Position numbers and translations under genes: made by a program
Notes under the pieces: model-generated
What the model saw: only the letters and a program-made list of their open reading frames with translations
Database searches by the model: none
Told to the model about the DNA's origin: nothing
Part shown: positions 10,632-19,712 of the stretch, one piece after another
Layout: every line of letters begins with the position of its first letter
Position numbering within the stretch: position 1 is the first letter of the stretch
Assembly (NCBI RefSeq): GCF_000215105.1
Contig: NC_015588.1
Location: 1,178,001 to 1,242,000 of the forward strand
Length of the DNA: 64,000 nucleotides
Reading direction: 5' to 3'
Origin: Isoptericola variabilis 225
Lineage (GTDB): Bacteria; Actinomycetota; Actinomycetes; Actinomycetales; Cellulomonadaceae

Positions 10632-10672
10632 GAACGCCCCTCCACCCGGCTGGCCCGGGTGGAGGGGCGTTC
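10632..10672. terminator. Bidirectional terminator between the bAeRF-like gene and valS
   Basis: Perfect 18-bp arms start GAACGCCCCTCCACCCGG, with a five-base loop. The element lies between convergent genes and is followed by TCTGCGT. Confidence 0.85.
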
Positions 10673-10681
10673 TGCGTCGTC

Positions 10682-13459
10682 TCAGGCCTGGGGCTTGCGC
10701 GCCGGCGGCTCGCCCAGCTCGGAGGCGGTCACGACGATGCCGCCCTGGACGTCCGGGTTGCCCTGGCCCTCGGCGGCCTCGACCAGCTCCAGCTCGCCCT
10801 CGACGCGTCCGGCGCCGCGCACGTCGTCGAGCGACGCGCGCACGCCGTCGAGCAGCGCGCCCGGCACGGCAACGGTCGCCGAGAGGATCGGCGTGCGCAT
10901 CGACACCTTGGCCTCGGACTTGATCTTGCGCAGCGCGGCGAGCGCGTGCCCGGCGGCGGTGAGCTGGACCGGGTCGGCGTCGCCGGCCGCAGCGCGCAGC
11001 GCGTCCGGGGTCGGCCACGGAGCGCGGTGCACCGAGCCCTCCCGCCACCACGACCAGACCTCCTCGGTCGCGAACGGGATGAACGGCGCGAGCAGCCGCA
11101 GCATCGTGTCGAGGGCGAGCGCCAGCGCGGTGCGCGCCGAGACCGTCTCGGGGCTCACCTCGGTCGCCGCGGCGCCCGCCCCGTACGCGCGGTCCTTGAC
11201 CAGCTCGAGGTAGTCGTCGCAGAACGTCCAGAAGAACGTCTCGGTGACCTCGAGCGCGCGCGTGTGGTCGTACGCCTCGAACGCGGCGGTCGCCTGCTCG
11301 ACGACGGACGCGAGCCCGGCGAGCATCGCGCGGTCGAGGTCGACGGTCACCGCGGCGGGGTCGAGCACGATCTCGCCCGTGCCCGTCTGCGGGTCGACGC
11401 CGAACGTCAGCGCGAACTTCGAGGCGTTGAGCACCTTGATCGCGAGGCGGCGGCCGATCTTCATCTGGCCGACCTCGAACGCCGCGTCGGTGCCGAGGCG
11501 CGCCGCGGCCGCCCAGTAGCGGACGGCGTCCGAGCCGTGCTCGACGAGCAGGTCCATGGGCGTGACGACGTTGCCCTTGGACTTCGACATCTTCTTGCGG
11601 TCCGGGTCGAGGATCCAGCCGCTGATCGCCGCGTGCTTCCACGGCAGCACGTTCCGCTCCAGGTGCGAGCGCACCACGGACGAGAAGAGCCACGTGCGGA
11701 TGATGTCCTGGCCCTGGGGGCGCAGGTCCATCGGATAGACGCGCTCGAAGAGGTCGGGGTCCCGCTCCCAGCCCGAGACGATGAGCGGGGACAGCGAGGA
11801 CGTCGCCCACGTGTCCATGACGTCGGCGTCGCCCACGAACCCGCCGGGCTTGCCGCGCTGGTCCTCGGAGAACCCGGCGGGCGCCTGCGACGTCGGGTCG
11901 ACGGGAAGCTCGGCCTCGGTCGGCACGATGGGGTGGTCGTAGTCGACCTCGCCCGTCTCGAGCACCGGGTACCACAGCGGGATCGCGACGCCGAAGAAGC
12001 GCTGGCGGCTGATGAGCCAGTCGCCGTTGAGGCCGTTGACCCAGTTCTCGTAGCGGACCCGCATGAAGTCGGGGTGGAAGTCGAGCTCCTTGCCGCGCTG
12101 GAGCAGCTCGGTCTTGAGGTCCCGCCGGTCCCACTCGCGCCCGCCGTTGCGGATGTACCACTGGCGGCTCGTGACGATCTCGAGCGGCTTGTCGCCCTTC
12201 TCGTAGAAGTTCGTCATGCGCTGGGTCGGCGTCGGCTCCCCGTCCAGGTCGCCCGAGGCGCGCAGCGCGTCGACGACGGCGGTGCGCGCCGAGAACGACG
12301 TCTTGCCCGCGAGCTGCTCGGCGTACAGGGCCTCGCCCGGGCCGCCCGCGATCCACTCGGGCACCTCGCGCGACAGGCGCCCGTCGCGCTGGATGATCGA
12401 GCGCGTCGGCAGCTGCAGCTCGCGCCACCACTGCACGTCGGTGAGGTCGCCGAACGTGCAGCACATCGCGATGCCCGCGCCCTTGTCCATGGCGGCGGCG
12501 GGGTGCGCAAGCACCGGGATCTCGACGCCGAACAGCGGCGACGTCACCGTGGTGCCGAAGAGCGGCTGGTACCGCTCGTCGTCGGGGTGCGCGACGAGCG
12601 CCACGACGGCCGGGATGAGCTCCGGGCGGGTGGTCTCGATGTAGACGGGCTCGCCGTCGGGCCGGTGGAACGCGACCCGGTGGAAGAAGCCCGGGTACTC
12701 GCGTGCCTCGAGCTCGGCCTGCGCGACCGCCGTCTGGAACGTCACGTCCCACAGGCCCGGCGCCTCGGCCTGGTAGGCCTCGCCGCGCTCGAGGTTGCGC
12801 AGGAACGCGCGCTGCGAGGCGGCGCGCGACGTCGCGTCGATCGTCTGGTACGTCTGCGACCAGTCGACGCTCAGCCCGAGCCGGCGCCACAGCTCCTCGA
12901 ACTGGCGCTCGTCGTCGGCGGTGAGCTTCTCGCACAGCTCGACGAAGTTGCGGCGGCTGATCGGCACCTGGTCGCCGGGCTTGACGTTCTTGCCGTCCGT
13001 GCCCTCGTGCGGGGGCGTGAAGTCCGGGTCGTAGGGCAGCGACGGGTCGCACCGCACGCCGAAGTAGTTCTGCACGCGGCGCTCGGTGGGCAGGCCGTTG
13101 TCGTCCCACCCCATGGGGTAGAAGACCTCCTTGCCGCGCATGCGCCAGAAGCGCGCGACGACGTCGGTGTGCGTGTAGCTGAACACGTGCCCGACGTGCA
13201 GCGAGCCCGAGACCGTCGGCGGCGGCGTGTCGATCGAGTACACCTCGTCGCGGGTCTTCGTCCGGTCGAACGCGAACGTGCCCTCGGCGCTCCAGCGCTC
13301 GTCGAAGCGCTCCTCGAGGCCGTCGAGGCTGACCTTGTCCGGTACCTCCCGGACCACCGCGCGCACGACGTCGGCGCCGGCTACGGGCGCGGAGGTCGGG
13401 GTCGCTGCGGGGGTCTGCTCGGGCGCGCTCTGCGCCTGGGGGGTCGGGAAGTCGCTCAT
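10682..13459 (-). CDS. valS: Valyl-tRNA synthetase
   Basis: The protein is 925 residues. The class I signatures are SGSLHVGHVFSYTHTD (HIGH motif) and KKMSKSKGN (KMSKS motif). The editing CP1 insertion lies between them, with VYIETTRPELIPA and HPDDERYQPLFG. The anticodon-binding helices follow (AFEAYDHTRALEVTETFFWTF). The C-terminus ends in a short mixed domain, without the long coiled-coil arm of E. coli ValS, so it looks like the shorter archaeal-type architecture. It charges tRNA-Val. The ATG at 13459 (MSDFPTPQ) is preferred over 13507, whose extension has no similarity. Confidence 0.96.
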   Translation of the reverse strand: MSDFPTPQAQSAPEQTPAATPTSAPVAGADVVRAVVREVPDKVSLDGLEERFDERWSAEGTFAFDRTKTRDEVYSIDTPPPTVSGSLHVGHVFSYTHTDVVARFWRMRGKEVFYPMGWDDNGLPTERRVQNYFGVRCDPSLPYDPDFTPPHEGTDGKNVKPGDQVPISRRNFVELCEKLTADDERQFEELWRRLGLSVDWSQTYQTIDATSRAASQRAFLRNLERGEAYQAEAPGLWDVTFQTAVAQAELEAREYPGFFHRVAFHRPDGEPVYIETTRPELIPAVVALVAHPDDERYQPLFGTTVTSPLFGVEIPVLAHPAAAMDKGAGIAMCCTFGDLTDVQWWRELQLPTRSIIQRDGRLSREVPEWIAGGPGEALYAEQLAGKTSFSARTAVVDALRASGDLDGEPTPTQRMTNFYEKGDKPLEIVTSRQWYIRNGGREWDRRDLKTELLQRGKELDFHPDFMRVRYENWVNGLNGDWLISRQRFFGVAIPLWYPVLETGEVDYDHPIVPTEAELPVDPTSQAPAGFSEDQRGKPGGFVGDADVMDTWATSSLSPLIVSGWERDPDLFERVYPMDLRPQGQDIIRTWLFSSVVRSHLERNVLPWKHAAISGWILDPDRKKMSKSKGNVVTPMDLLVEHGSDAVRYWAAAARLGTDAAFEVGQMKIGRRLAIKVLNASKFALTFGVDPQTGTGEIVLDPAAVTVDLDRAMLAGLASVVEQATAAFEAYDHTRALEVTETFFWTFCDDYLELVKDRAYGAGAAATEVSPETVSARTALALALDTMLRLLAPFIPFATEEVWSWWREGSVHRAPWPTPDALRAAAGDADPVQLTAAGHALAALRKIKSEAKVSMRTPILSATVAVPGALLDGVRASLDDVRGAGRVEGELELVEAAEGQGNPDVQGGIVVTASELGEPPARKPQA

Positions 13460-13516
13460 GGTCGCCCATTGTCCCAGAAACGCCGCCCGCGTCCGCACCG
13501 GTTTCACGTCTCTCGC

Positions 13517-13626
13517 GAGTTGTCAGGCCCACGCGCGCGTATAGGTCTGCCTGGGCCTGACAGCTCTCGGGCCCGGGAGTTGTCAGGCCCACGCTCGCGT
13601 ATAGGCGTGCGTGGGCCTGACAGCTC
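13517..13626. repeat. Tandem pair of 50-bp GTTGTCAGGCCCACG palindromic elements
   Basis: Two elements, 13517-13566 and 13577-13626, share GAGTTGTCAGGCCCACGC, a central GTATAGG, and an ending GGGCCTGACAGCTC. Each forms an imperfect hairpin. They lie upstream of valS and downstream of the Rossmann protein gene, and are related to the palindrome at 3825. Confidence 0.85.
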
Positions 13627-13667
13627 GGCGGGGGAGCGGGTGCACGACGGCGGAGGTCGCCGCGCGC

Positions 13668-14378
13668 TCACATGTCGCGGTAGCGCTGCGCGGCCGCGAG
13701 CAGCTCGGCGAGCTCGGCCGCCGTGACCTGCCGGCCGCGCTCGGGCGGCCAGACGTTCAGGCCGTCGGGGGAGTAGGGCGCCGCGTAGGCGGGCGTGTCG
13801 CGCTGGAAGCGCCAGCCCTCGGCGAGCGGTCCGACGTCGTGCGCGTGGAACCCGACGCGCTCGACCAGCTCGATCACCGCGCGCTTGGCCGCGGCCGCCT
13901 CGGGCGTGTCGTCGTCGCCGGCGACGGGCAGCGCGCTGCGCTCGGGGTCGCCGGGCGCGCGGGCGAGCATCGGCAGGTGGACCCACGCGATGTTGTTGAA
14001 CGCCTTGACGACGTGCGCGCCGGGCAGCAGCGCGGCGAGGAGCTCCGACGTCGTGGTGGTCTCCTCGTCGAGGACCGGGATGCGGCCGTCGCGCTGCGGG
14101 TAGTAGTTGCACGTGTCGACCACGGTCCTGCCCGCGAGGTCCGCGACCGGCAGGTCGCCGAGCGCCGCGAGCGGCACCGACACGACGACGAGGTCGCCGG
14201 CGCGTGCCGCCTCGGCGGGCGTGGCGGCGCGGGCGCGCGTGCCGATCTCCTCGACGAGGTCCGCGAGCGTCTCGGGGCCGCGGCTGTTGCTCAGCACCAC
14301 GTCGTAGCCGGCGTGGGCGGCGAGGCGCGCGAGCGTGCCGCCGACGTGACCGCTGCCGATGAATCCGATGGTCGTCAT
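13668..14378 (-). CDS. NADPH-dependent F420 reductase-like Rossmann oxidoreductase
   Basis: The protein is 236 residues. It has an N-terminal nucleotide-binding fold, MTTIGFIGSGHVGGTLA, with NSRGPETL in the position that often binds the NADP phosphate. The motif VVDTCNYYPQRDG and the segment VKAFNNIAW are typical of F420H2:NADP oxidoreductase (Fno)-like proteins. The neighbouring divergent genes encode an F420-dependent oxidoreductase and CofE, which supports an F420 role, though many relatives have unknown substrates. Confidence 0.75.
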   Translation of the reverse strand: MTTIGFIGSGHVGGTLARLAAHAGYDVVLSNSRGPETLADLVEEIGTRARAATPAEAARAGDLVVVSVPLAALGDLPVADLAGRTVVDTCNYYPQRDGRIPVLDEETTTTSELLAALLPGAHVVKAFNNIAWVHLPMLARAPGDPERSALPVAGDDDTPEAAAAKRAVIELVERVGFHAHDVGPLAEGWRFQRDTPAYAAPYSPDGLNVWPPERGRQVTAAELAELLAAAQRYRDM

Positions 14379-14479
14379 GGCCCCAGCCTCCCCATGACCC
14401 GGGCCCGCACGCGCGCGGGTTCACCCAGGGCGGACACCACGCCCCGAACCGGTGACCCGGTCGGGCGTAGGGTCTGACC

Positions 14480-15484
14480 ATGGCTTCTGCACCCACCATC
14501 GGCTACGCCGCGATGCTCGAGCAGTTCCACCCCACCGACGTCGTCGAGTACTCCGCCTACGCCGAGGAGCACGGCTTCTCGGGCGTCATGGCGGCCGACC
14601 ACTTCCAGCCGTGGGTCCCGCAGCAGGGTCAGGCCGCGTTCGTGTGGAACGTGCTGACCGCCCTGGGCGAGCGGACGCGCGGGGACATCGGGCCCGGCGT
14701 CACCGCGCCCACGTTCCGCTGGCACCCGGCGATGGTCGCGCAGGCGTCCGCGACCCTGGCCGCGATGTACCCGGGCCGCCACTGGCTCGGGCTGGGCTCG
14801 GGCGAGGCGCTCAACGAGCACGTCGTGGCGGGCTACTGGCCCGAGGCGGCCGAGCGCATCAACCGCATGTTCGAGGCCATCGACATCATCAAGAAGCTCT
14901 TCCAGTCCGGCATCGACGGCAAGGACGTCAAGCACTCCGGGCAGTTCTACAAGATGGAGTCCACGCGGCTGTGGACCATGCCTGAGCAGGCGCCCGAGAT
15001 CCTCGTCGCCACGGCGGGCCCCGTCACGGCGAAGCGTGCGGGCAAGCACGCCGACGGCCTCATCACGGTCGGTGCGCCGCTCGAGAAGATCTCGATGCTG
15101 TTCGACCGGTTCGACGCCGGCGCGCGCGAGGCGGGGCGCGACCCGTCGACCATGCCGAAGGTGCTCCAGGTGCACATGTCCTGGGCGGAGACCGACGAGC
15201 AGGCGCTCGAGAACGCCATGACCGAGTGGCCCAACGGCGGCATGAAGTTCCCCAAGGCCGACATCCGCTCGCCGCACGACTTCGCGCAGATGGCCAAGCT
15301 CGTGCGCCCCGAGGACTTCGAGGGCCGCATGGTCATCAGCTCCGACCCGGACAAGCACCGCGAGGCGATCCAGAAGTACGTCGACCTCGGCTTCGACCGC
15401 ATCTACCTGCACAACGTGGGCCGCAACCAGCGCGAGTGGATCGAGGTCTTCGGTCGCGAGGTCCTGCCCAAGCTGTCGCGCTGA
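14480..15484 (+). CDS. F420-dependent oxidoreductase of the G6P dehydrogenase (Fgd) family
   Basis: The protein is 334 residues with a luciferase-like TIM barrel. Key segments are [11 protein letters not shown] (the His is in the F420 pocket of Fgd), [28 protein letters not shown] and [18 protein letters not shown]. These match the Fgd subfamily, which oxidises glucose-6-phosphate to reduce F420. Substrate identity is inferred; related proteins use other sugars or alcohols. Its stop codon overlaps the cofE start (TGATG), coupling it to cofactor synthesis. Confidence 0.85.
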   Translation: MASAPTIGYAAMLEQFHPTDVVEYSAYAEEHGFSGVMAADHFQPWVPQQGQAAFVWNVLTALGERTRGDIGPGVTAPTFRWHPAMVAQASATLAAMYPGRHWLGLGSGEALNEHVVAGYWPEAAERINRMFEAIDIIKKLFQSGIDGKDVKHSGQFYKMESTRLWTMPEQAPEILVATAGPVTAKRAGKHADGLITVGAPLEKISMLFDRFDAGAREAGRDPSTMPKVLQVHMSWAETDEQALENAMTEWPNGGMKFPKADIRSPHDFAQMAKLVRPEDFEGRMVISSDPDKHREAIQKYVDLGFDRIYLHNVGRNQREWIEVFGREVLPKLSR

Positions 15485-16335
15485 TGGTGCACGACGGCGG
15501 TGCGCGCGTCCTGCAGGACGCGCGCCTCGAGGTGTGGGCCCCGCCGGGGCTGGGGGAGGTGCGGCCGGGCGACGACCTCGCCGCCCTCGTCGGCGACCTG
15601 CTCGACGGCGCGGTGCTCGACGGCGAGGCGCTCGCGGAGGGCGACGTCGTCGTCGTGACGTCGAAGGTCGTGTCCAAGGCCGAGGGGCGTGTGGTCCGGG
15701 CCACCGACCGCGAGCAGGCCATCACCGACGAGACCGTGCGCGTCGTCGCCACGCGCGAGCGGCCCGGCGGGCTGCCGCCGCTGCGGATCGTCGAGAACCG
15801 GCTCGGGCTCGTCATGGCCGCCGCTGGCGTCGACGCCTCCAACACGCCCGAGGGCACGGTGCTGCTGCTTCCGGTCGACCCCGATGCGTCCGCGCGGCGC
15901 CTGCGGGCGGCGTGGCGTGAGCGGTTCGGGCTCGACCGGCTCGGCGTCGTCGTCACGGACACCGCGGGCCGGCCGTGGCGCGAGGGGCTCACCGACATCG
16001 CGATCGGTGCGGCCGGGGTGGCGGTCGTCGACGACCTGCGCGGGGGAGCGGACGCGCACGGCCGGCCCCTGAACGTCACCGTGACCGCGGTGGCCGACGA
16101 GATCGCCGCCGCGTCCGAGCTCGTGCGCGGCAAGGCGAGCGGGCGCGCCATCGCCGTCGTCCGTGGCGTCGGCCGCTTCGTGCTGGGCGGCGACGGCCCG
16201 GCGGGTGACGGGCCCGGGGCACGCACCCTCGTGCGGCCGAGCGCCGACGACCTCTTCCGTGAGGGCTCCGCCGAGGCCTACGCCCGCGGCTACGCCGCCG
16301 CCCGCGCCGAGGTAGCGCACGATCCGGCGAGGTAG
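15484..16335 (+). CDS. cofE: Coenzyme F420-0:L-glutamate ligase, CofE/FbiB N-terminal type
   Basis: The protein is 283 residues. The family pattern is [55 protein letters not shown], then [21 protein letters not shown] and [17 protein letters not shown]. CofE adds glutamates to F420-0 using GTP. It lacks the nitroreductase-like C-terminal half of mycobacterial FbiB, so the dehydro-F420 reduction step must be elsewhere. The ATG at 15484 overlaps the upstream stop. The TAG stop lies inside copy 2 of the repeat array. Confidence 0.9.
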   Translation: MVHDGGARVLQDARLEVWAPPGLGEVRPGDDLAALVGDLLDGAVLDGEALAEGDVVVVTSKVVSKAEGRVVRATDREQAITDETVRVVATRERPGGLPPLRIVENRLGLVMAAAGVDASNTPEGTVLLLPVDPDASARRLRAAWRERFGLDRLGVVVTDTAGRPWREGLTDIAIGAAGVAVVDDLRGGADAHGRPLNVTVTAVADEIAAASELVRGKASGRAIAVVRGVGRFVLGGDGPAGDGPGARTLVRPSADDLFREGSAEAYARGYAAARAEVAHDPAR

Positions 16336-16416
16336 CGCACGATCCGCCGAGGTAGCGCACGATCGGCGAGGTAGCGCAAAACCTGGCGAGGTAGCGCAAA
16401 CCTCGCGAGGTAGCAC
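16309..16416 (+). repeat. Array A: six GAGGTAGCGC copies with ~20-bp period
   Basis: Copies start at 16309, 16329, 16349, 16368, 16388 and 16407, so spacings are 20, 20, 19, 20 and 19 bases. The last copy is GAGGTAGCAC. Spacers begin with ACGATC or AAACCT. The array straddles the end of cofE, and copy 2 supplies its stop codon. Confidence 0.95.
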
Positions 16417-16461
16417 GGAATCCCCTCGCCCGGCGGCCGCACCACGGCTAGCGTGCCGAGC

Positions 16462-16845
16462 ATGCTTGCGAAGGACTGGATCGAGCACCGGCGGCCGGGC
16501 GACCGCGAGCGCGTGGGGTGGCTCCGGCCCGACGGCGGCGGCTGGGTCGCGGTGTCGCTGCTCGGTCGGGAGCTCACGGGCCCGGTGGACTGGCTCGAGG
16601 CTGAGGAGACCCTCGATGCCGTGGGCCTGTCGTGGCTCGCCGAGGTCTGGACTCTCGAGCGCGACGGAGCCGAGCCCCTGCGCGTGCGGATCGTCGAGGT
16701 CACGCCTCACCGCGTCGTGGTGCAGACCGACGACCTCGGCGCGGTCGACGCGCCCGTCGAGCGGTTCGAGCTCCCGTGGCCCGCGCCCGCGCGTCTCCGC
16801 CCGCGGCGCCCCGGCGACCCCGACGGGGACGTCCTCTTCCGGTAG
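16462..16845 (+). CDS. Conserved-looking protein of unknown function
   Basis: The protein is 127 residues starting MLAKDWIEHRRPGDRERVGW. The predicted content is mostly strands (GGGWVAVSLLGRELTGPVDW, RVRIVEVTPHRVVVQTDDLG). No signal peptide, membrane segment or known motif was recognised. The ATG at 16462 was chosen over GTG 16453. The gene is flanked on both sides by GAGGTAGCGC arrays in opposite orientation, which is its most striking feature. Confidence 0.7.
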   Translation: MLAKDWIEHRRPGDRERVGWLRPDGGGWVAVSLLGRELTGPVDWLEAEETLDAVGLSWLAEVWTLERDGAEPLRVRIVEVTPHRVVVQTDDLGAVDAPVERFELPWPAPARLRPRRPGDPDGDVLFR

Positions 16846-16954
16846 TGCTACCTCGCCGCGAGACGCGCTACCTCGCCGGATCGTGCGCTACCTCGGCGGA
16901 GAGCGCGCTACGTCGGCGGGTCGAGCGCTACTTCGCGGGAGACTTCGCTACTCC
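16845..16954 (-). repeat. Array B: six inverted GAGGTAGCGC copies with exact 20-bp period
   Basis: Copies read on the plus strand as GCGCTACCTC start at 16845, 16865, 16885, 16905, 16925 and 16945, every 20 bases exactly. Copies 4-6 and the first have single or double changes. The last copy overlaps the stop codon of the YbaK gene. The array is in mirror orientation to array A across the 127-residue gene. Confidence 0.95.
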
Positions 16955-17436
16955 GGCTCGACGGGCGTCGGCTCGCCGCCGGTGAGACGCAGCAGCTCGC
17001 CGTACGACGTCGGGAACACCGTCTTGGCGTGCCCCGCCGCGGCCCACACCACGTCGTGCTGCGCCAGCGCGGTGTCGACGAACGTGCGCACCGGGGCCGG
17101 GTGCCCGACGGGTGCGACGCCGCCGATGACCTGACCGGTCGCCTCGCGGACCACGTCCTTGCTCGCCCGCCCGATCGTGCCGCCGAGCCGGGCGCCGAGG
17201 AACGCGGTGTCGACTCGGTGGGCGCCGCTCGTGAGCACGAGGATCGGCTCGTCGTCGAGCGTGAACACGAGCGAGTTGGCGATCGCGCCGGCGGGGACGC
17301 CGAGCGCCTCGGCGGCGAGCGCGGCCGTCGTGGCTGCGTCGTCGAGCCAGCGGATCTCGCCGGTGGCGCCGGCGGCGTCGAGCGCGGCGCGGACCCTGTC
17401 GACGGCGGGGTGCGTGGGGGTGGGCGTCGTCGTCAT
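16948..17436 (-). CDS. YbaK/EbsC-family aminoacyl-tRNA deacylase
   Basis: The protein is 162 residues. The fold signature includes ALGVPAGAIANSLVFTLDDEPILVLTSGAHRVD, followed by LGGTIGRASKDVVREATGQVIGGVAPVGHP. The conserved Lys in RASKD and the GG(V/F)xPVG loop are typical of YbaK and ProX trans-editing proteins, which hydrolyse mischarged tRNA-Pro species. The start at 17436 is used because the upstream extension shows no similarity. Confidence 0.88.
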   Translation of the reverse strand: MTTTPTPTHPAVDRVRAALDAAGATGEIRWLDDAATTAALAAEALGVPAGAIANSLVFTLDDEPILVLTSGAHRVDTAFLGARLGGTIGRASKDVVREATGQVIGGVAPVGHPAPVRTFVDTALAQHDVVWAAAGHAKTVFPTSYGELLRLTGGEPTPVEPE

Positions 17437-17580
17437 GGGGGCGATGCTACTCAGCGCTGCCCGGCACCCGGCGTCGAGCCCGCCACGCGTCGCGCCGCCG
17501 CCCGTCCACGGGGTGTCGCCGCCGCGCACTTCGTCGTAGCGTCGGACACGAAGGGGACATCTCGATCGAGGAGGATCGGA

Positions 17581-18036
17581 ATGTCGAAGTACTCGCGTTC
17601 GCTCGTCCGCCGGGGTGCGCTCGTCGCGGCCCTCGGCCTCGCGGCCGCCGCGGTGAGCATGCCCGCCGTCGGTGCGTCGAACCAGATCCCGCTCAACACC
17701 GGGCAGGAGGCGGCCAGCCAGGGCATCCCCGTCAACACGGGCGCGCACGGCTGGTTCACGTACTCCATCGAGGGTGACGAGCTCTGCTACACGCTCATGG
17801 TCGACGGGCTGTCGTCGCCCGCGACCAACGCGCACATCCACGTCGGCCCGCGCACGGTCATCGGGCCGCCCGTGGTGCAGCTCGACTTCGAGCGGACCAC
17901 GTCGTTCACGGTCTCGGAGTGCGTCATGCCGGCCCCGGAGGTTCTCGCCGCCATCGAGGAGAACCCCAAGAGTTACTACGTCAACGTCCACTCCGGCATG
18001 TTCCCGGTGGGCGAGCTGCGGGGGCAGTTGCGCTGA
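17581..18036 (+). CDS. Secreted CHRD-domain protein
   Basis: The protein is 151 residues. An N-terminal signal peptide has SKYSRSLVRR, a hydrophobic core and a likely cleavage after PAVGA. The CHRD domain follows: IPLNTGQEAASQGIP, GWFTYSIEGDELCYTLMVDGL, NAHIHVGPR and YYVNVHSGMFPVGELRGQL. CHRD domains occur in chordin and bacterial exported proteins; the bacterial role is unknown. AGGAGG lies 7 bases upstream of the ATG at 17581. Confidence 0.88.
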   Translation: MSKYSRSLVRRGALVAALGLAAAAVSMPAVGASNQIPLNTGQEAASQGIPVNTGAHGWFTYSIEGDELCYTLMVDGLSSPATNAHIHVGPRTVIGPPVVQLDFERTTSFTVSECVMPAPEVLAAIEENPKSYYVNVHSGMFPVGELRGQLR

Positions 18037-18056
18037 CCTCGTCACGCTCCCGACGC

Positions 18057-18098
18057 CGTCAGGTCCTGGTGGCCTTCCCGGGCCACCAGGACCTGACG
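18057..18098. terminator. Terminator between the CHRD gene and the TRAP-type lipoprotein gene
   Basis: Perfect 18-bp arms start CGTCAGGTCCTGGTGGCC with the loop TTCCCG, between convergent genes. Confidence 0.85.
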
Positions 18099-18117
18099 AC
18101 GACGAGCGGCGGGCAGG

Positions 18118-19617
18118 TCAGTCGATCTGGACCCACGGGGTCGAGCCCCAGAGGATCTCGTGGAACTCCTGCCACTCCGGACCGTCTGCGCCGCCGCGCA
18201 CGTCGACGAGCTGGAGGAACTGGCCGTCGTACGTCCAGGCGGCGTCGAAGAGATCCTTGCCGGCCGCCGACCCGCACGTCGGCCCGCGCGGGCCGAGGCG
18301 TACCGACACGCGACCGTCCTGGACGACGTAGGTGCTTCCCGGGCACCCGGGGTCGAGGAACTTCCCGTCCTCGAACACGAGCGTCCACACCCCGGCGTGG
18401 TCCCTGGCGTGGCCGGCGTCGACGCCGGCGTCGGTGAACTGCTCGACGGTGCGCTCGGCGCGGAAGGTCCCCTCGGGGAACTCGCCCTCGGCACGGACGA
18501 GCTCGCCCTGGTCGATGTCGGGAGCGCACGGCGCGACGGGGGGAGGGTCGCCCGCGGCCTGGGTCATGGCCTCCAGCTCCGCGTACACGTCGCTCGTGCG
18601 GGGGTCCTCGGCGACCTCCGCGCGCAGCGGGGCGGTGGCCTCCTCGAGCCCGCGCACGGCGTCGAGCCCGGCGAGGACGATGGTCCCGTTCATGGCGCAG
18701 TAGTCGGCGCCGTACTCCGGGTCGGTGGGCGTCGTCTCGAGCGAGTGAGCCTGCGCCTCCTTCGCCGCGGCGAGCACCTGCTCGCGCTGGGCGTCGGTGA
18801 GCGAGGTGTACCAGTCCTCGGCCGCCACCAGCACGTTCAGCTTCGGCCAGAGCGTCACGTCGCCGACGAAGACCGCGCCGGCCGCCAGGCTCGCGTACTG
18901 GCCGAAGGCGGAGTCCGCGGCGTCGAAGTCGACGTTCACCCTGCCCTCGTTGGCGTCCCGGACGCGTGCACCGAGCGCCTCGAAGAGCGGCGGAGCGGCG
19001 GGATCGAGCGCCCGGAAGGTGCGTCCGGCGTAGGTCTCGGGTCCGGTCAGCGGTGCGTCGTAGGTCACCGGGTGCCGGAGAGTCTCGGGCAGGACGGCGA
19101 GCCCGACCACGCCGGTGCCCTCGAGGTCCTCGAGGAGCCGCTCGCCGACGGAACCCAGCACGATGCGCTCGACGACGGCGTCGTGCCTGACGAGGAACGG
19201 CGCCTTGATCGCCCGCATCGTGTCGGAGCCGCTCGCCGTGAGGATCGAGTCCGGCAGCAACGCCACCTCGAACCGGCCCGACCGCAGCCCCTCGGCCACC
19301 GACTCCACGAAGTCCACGCCCGTGTCCAGCTCGACGTGGACGGCGGGATCGGTCGTGTGCGCCCTCCACACGACCTCGGTCTCCCAGGCTCCGGACGACC
19401 CGCTCTGGAGCGCCGCGGCGAAGACCTCGACGTCGTCGCTCGACGGGCGGCCCTCCGGGTCGATCGTCGCCACCCGGACCGCCTCGACGGCGCCACCTCC
19501 CGACTTCTGCGCCCCGACGGACGTGTCGCACGCGGCGAGAAGCGCCGTCGCGACGAGAGCGACCGTCGCCGTCTGAATCACCTGGAAGTCCCGCGCACGG
19601 GCGCCGTCTCGGTTCAT
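18118..19617 (-). CDS. TRAP-type (DctP-like) solute-binding lipoprotein, orphan
   Basis: The protein is 499 residues. The N-terminus has a lipobox LLAAC, so it is probably an anchored extracellular lipoprotein. Residues ~45-330 follow the DctP pattern: DTMRAIKAPFLVRHDAVVE, LEGTGVVGLAVLPETLRHPVTY, ETYAGRTFRALDP, LFEALGARVRDA and WYTSLTDAQREQVLAAAKEAQ. Residues ~350-499 form an extra domain, mostly strands, with WTLVFEDGKFLDPGC. No DctQ or DctM permease is nearby, so it is unlikely to be part of a local transporter. It is divergent from the sensor kinase pair and could act as their ligand-binding partner; that link is inferred only from position. Confidence 0.75.
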   Translation of the reverse strand: MNRDGARARDFQVIQTATVALVATALLAACDTSVGAQKSGGGAVEAVRVATIDPEGRPSSDDVEVFAAALQSGSSGAWETEVVWRAHTTDPAVHVELDTGVDFVESVAEGLRSGRFEVALLPDSILTASGSDTMRAIKAPFLVRHDAVVERIVLGSVGERLLEDLEGTGVVGLAVLPETLRHPVTYDAPLTGPETYAGRTFRALDPAAPPLFEALGARVRDANEGRVNVDFDAADSAFGQYASLAAGAVFVGDVTLWPKLNVLVAAEDWYTSLTDAQREQVLAAAKEAQAHSLETTPTDPEYGADYCAMNGTIVLAGLDAVRGLEEATAPLRAEVAEDPRTSDVYAELEAMTQAAGDPPPVAPCAPDIDQGELVRAEGEFPEGTFRAERTVEQFTDAGVDAGHARDHAGVWTLVFEDGKFLDPGCPGSTYVVQDGRVSVRLGPRGPTCGSAAGKDLFDAAWTYDGQFLQLVDVRGGADGPEWQEFHEILWGSTPWVQID

Positions 19618-19712
19618 GACTGCCTCCTCGGACAGGGTAGGCAGCAGGTGAAATCTCTCGGCCTCCGTGCTGACACGGAGACGTCGAAATCACCCGGGTG
19701 GAGACTTGTGCT

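Noticed and set aside
8748..13592. A 1614-codon minus-strand open frame spanning several genes
   Set aside because: It runs antisense or out of frame to chorismate mutase, the bAeRF-like gene and valS, is Arg/Ala/Gly-rich and has no domain pattern; it is a high-GC artefact.
9554..13726. A 1390-codon plus-strand open frame antisense to valS
   Set aside because: Composition is typical of a shadow frame, and valS on the other strand is unambiguous.
16309..16416. Repeat array as a CRISPR
   Set aside because: Units are 10 bp with about 10 bp spacers, far too short, the array overlaps a coding end, and no cas genes are present.
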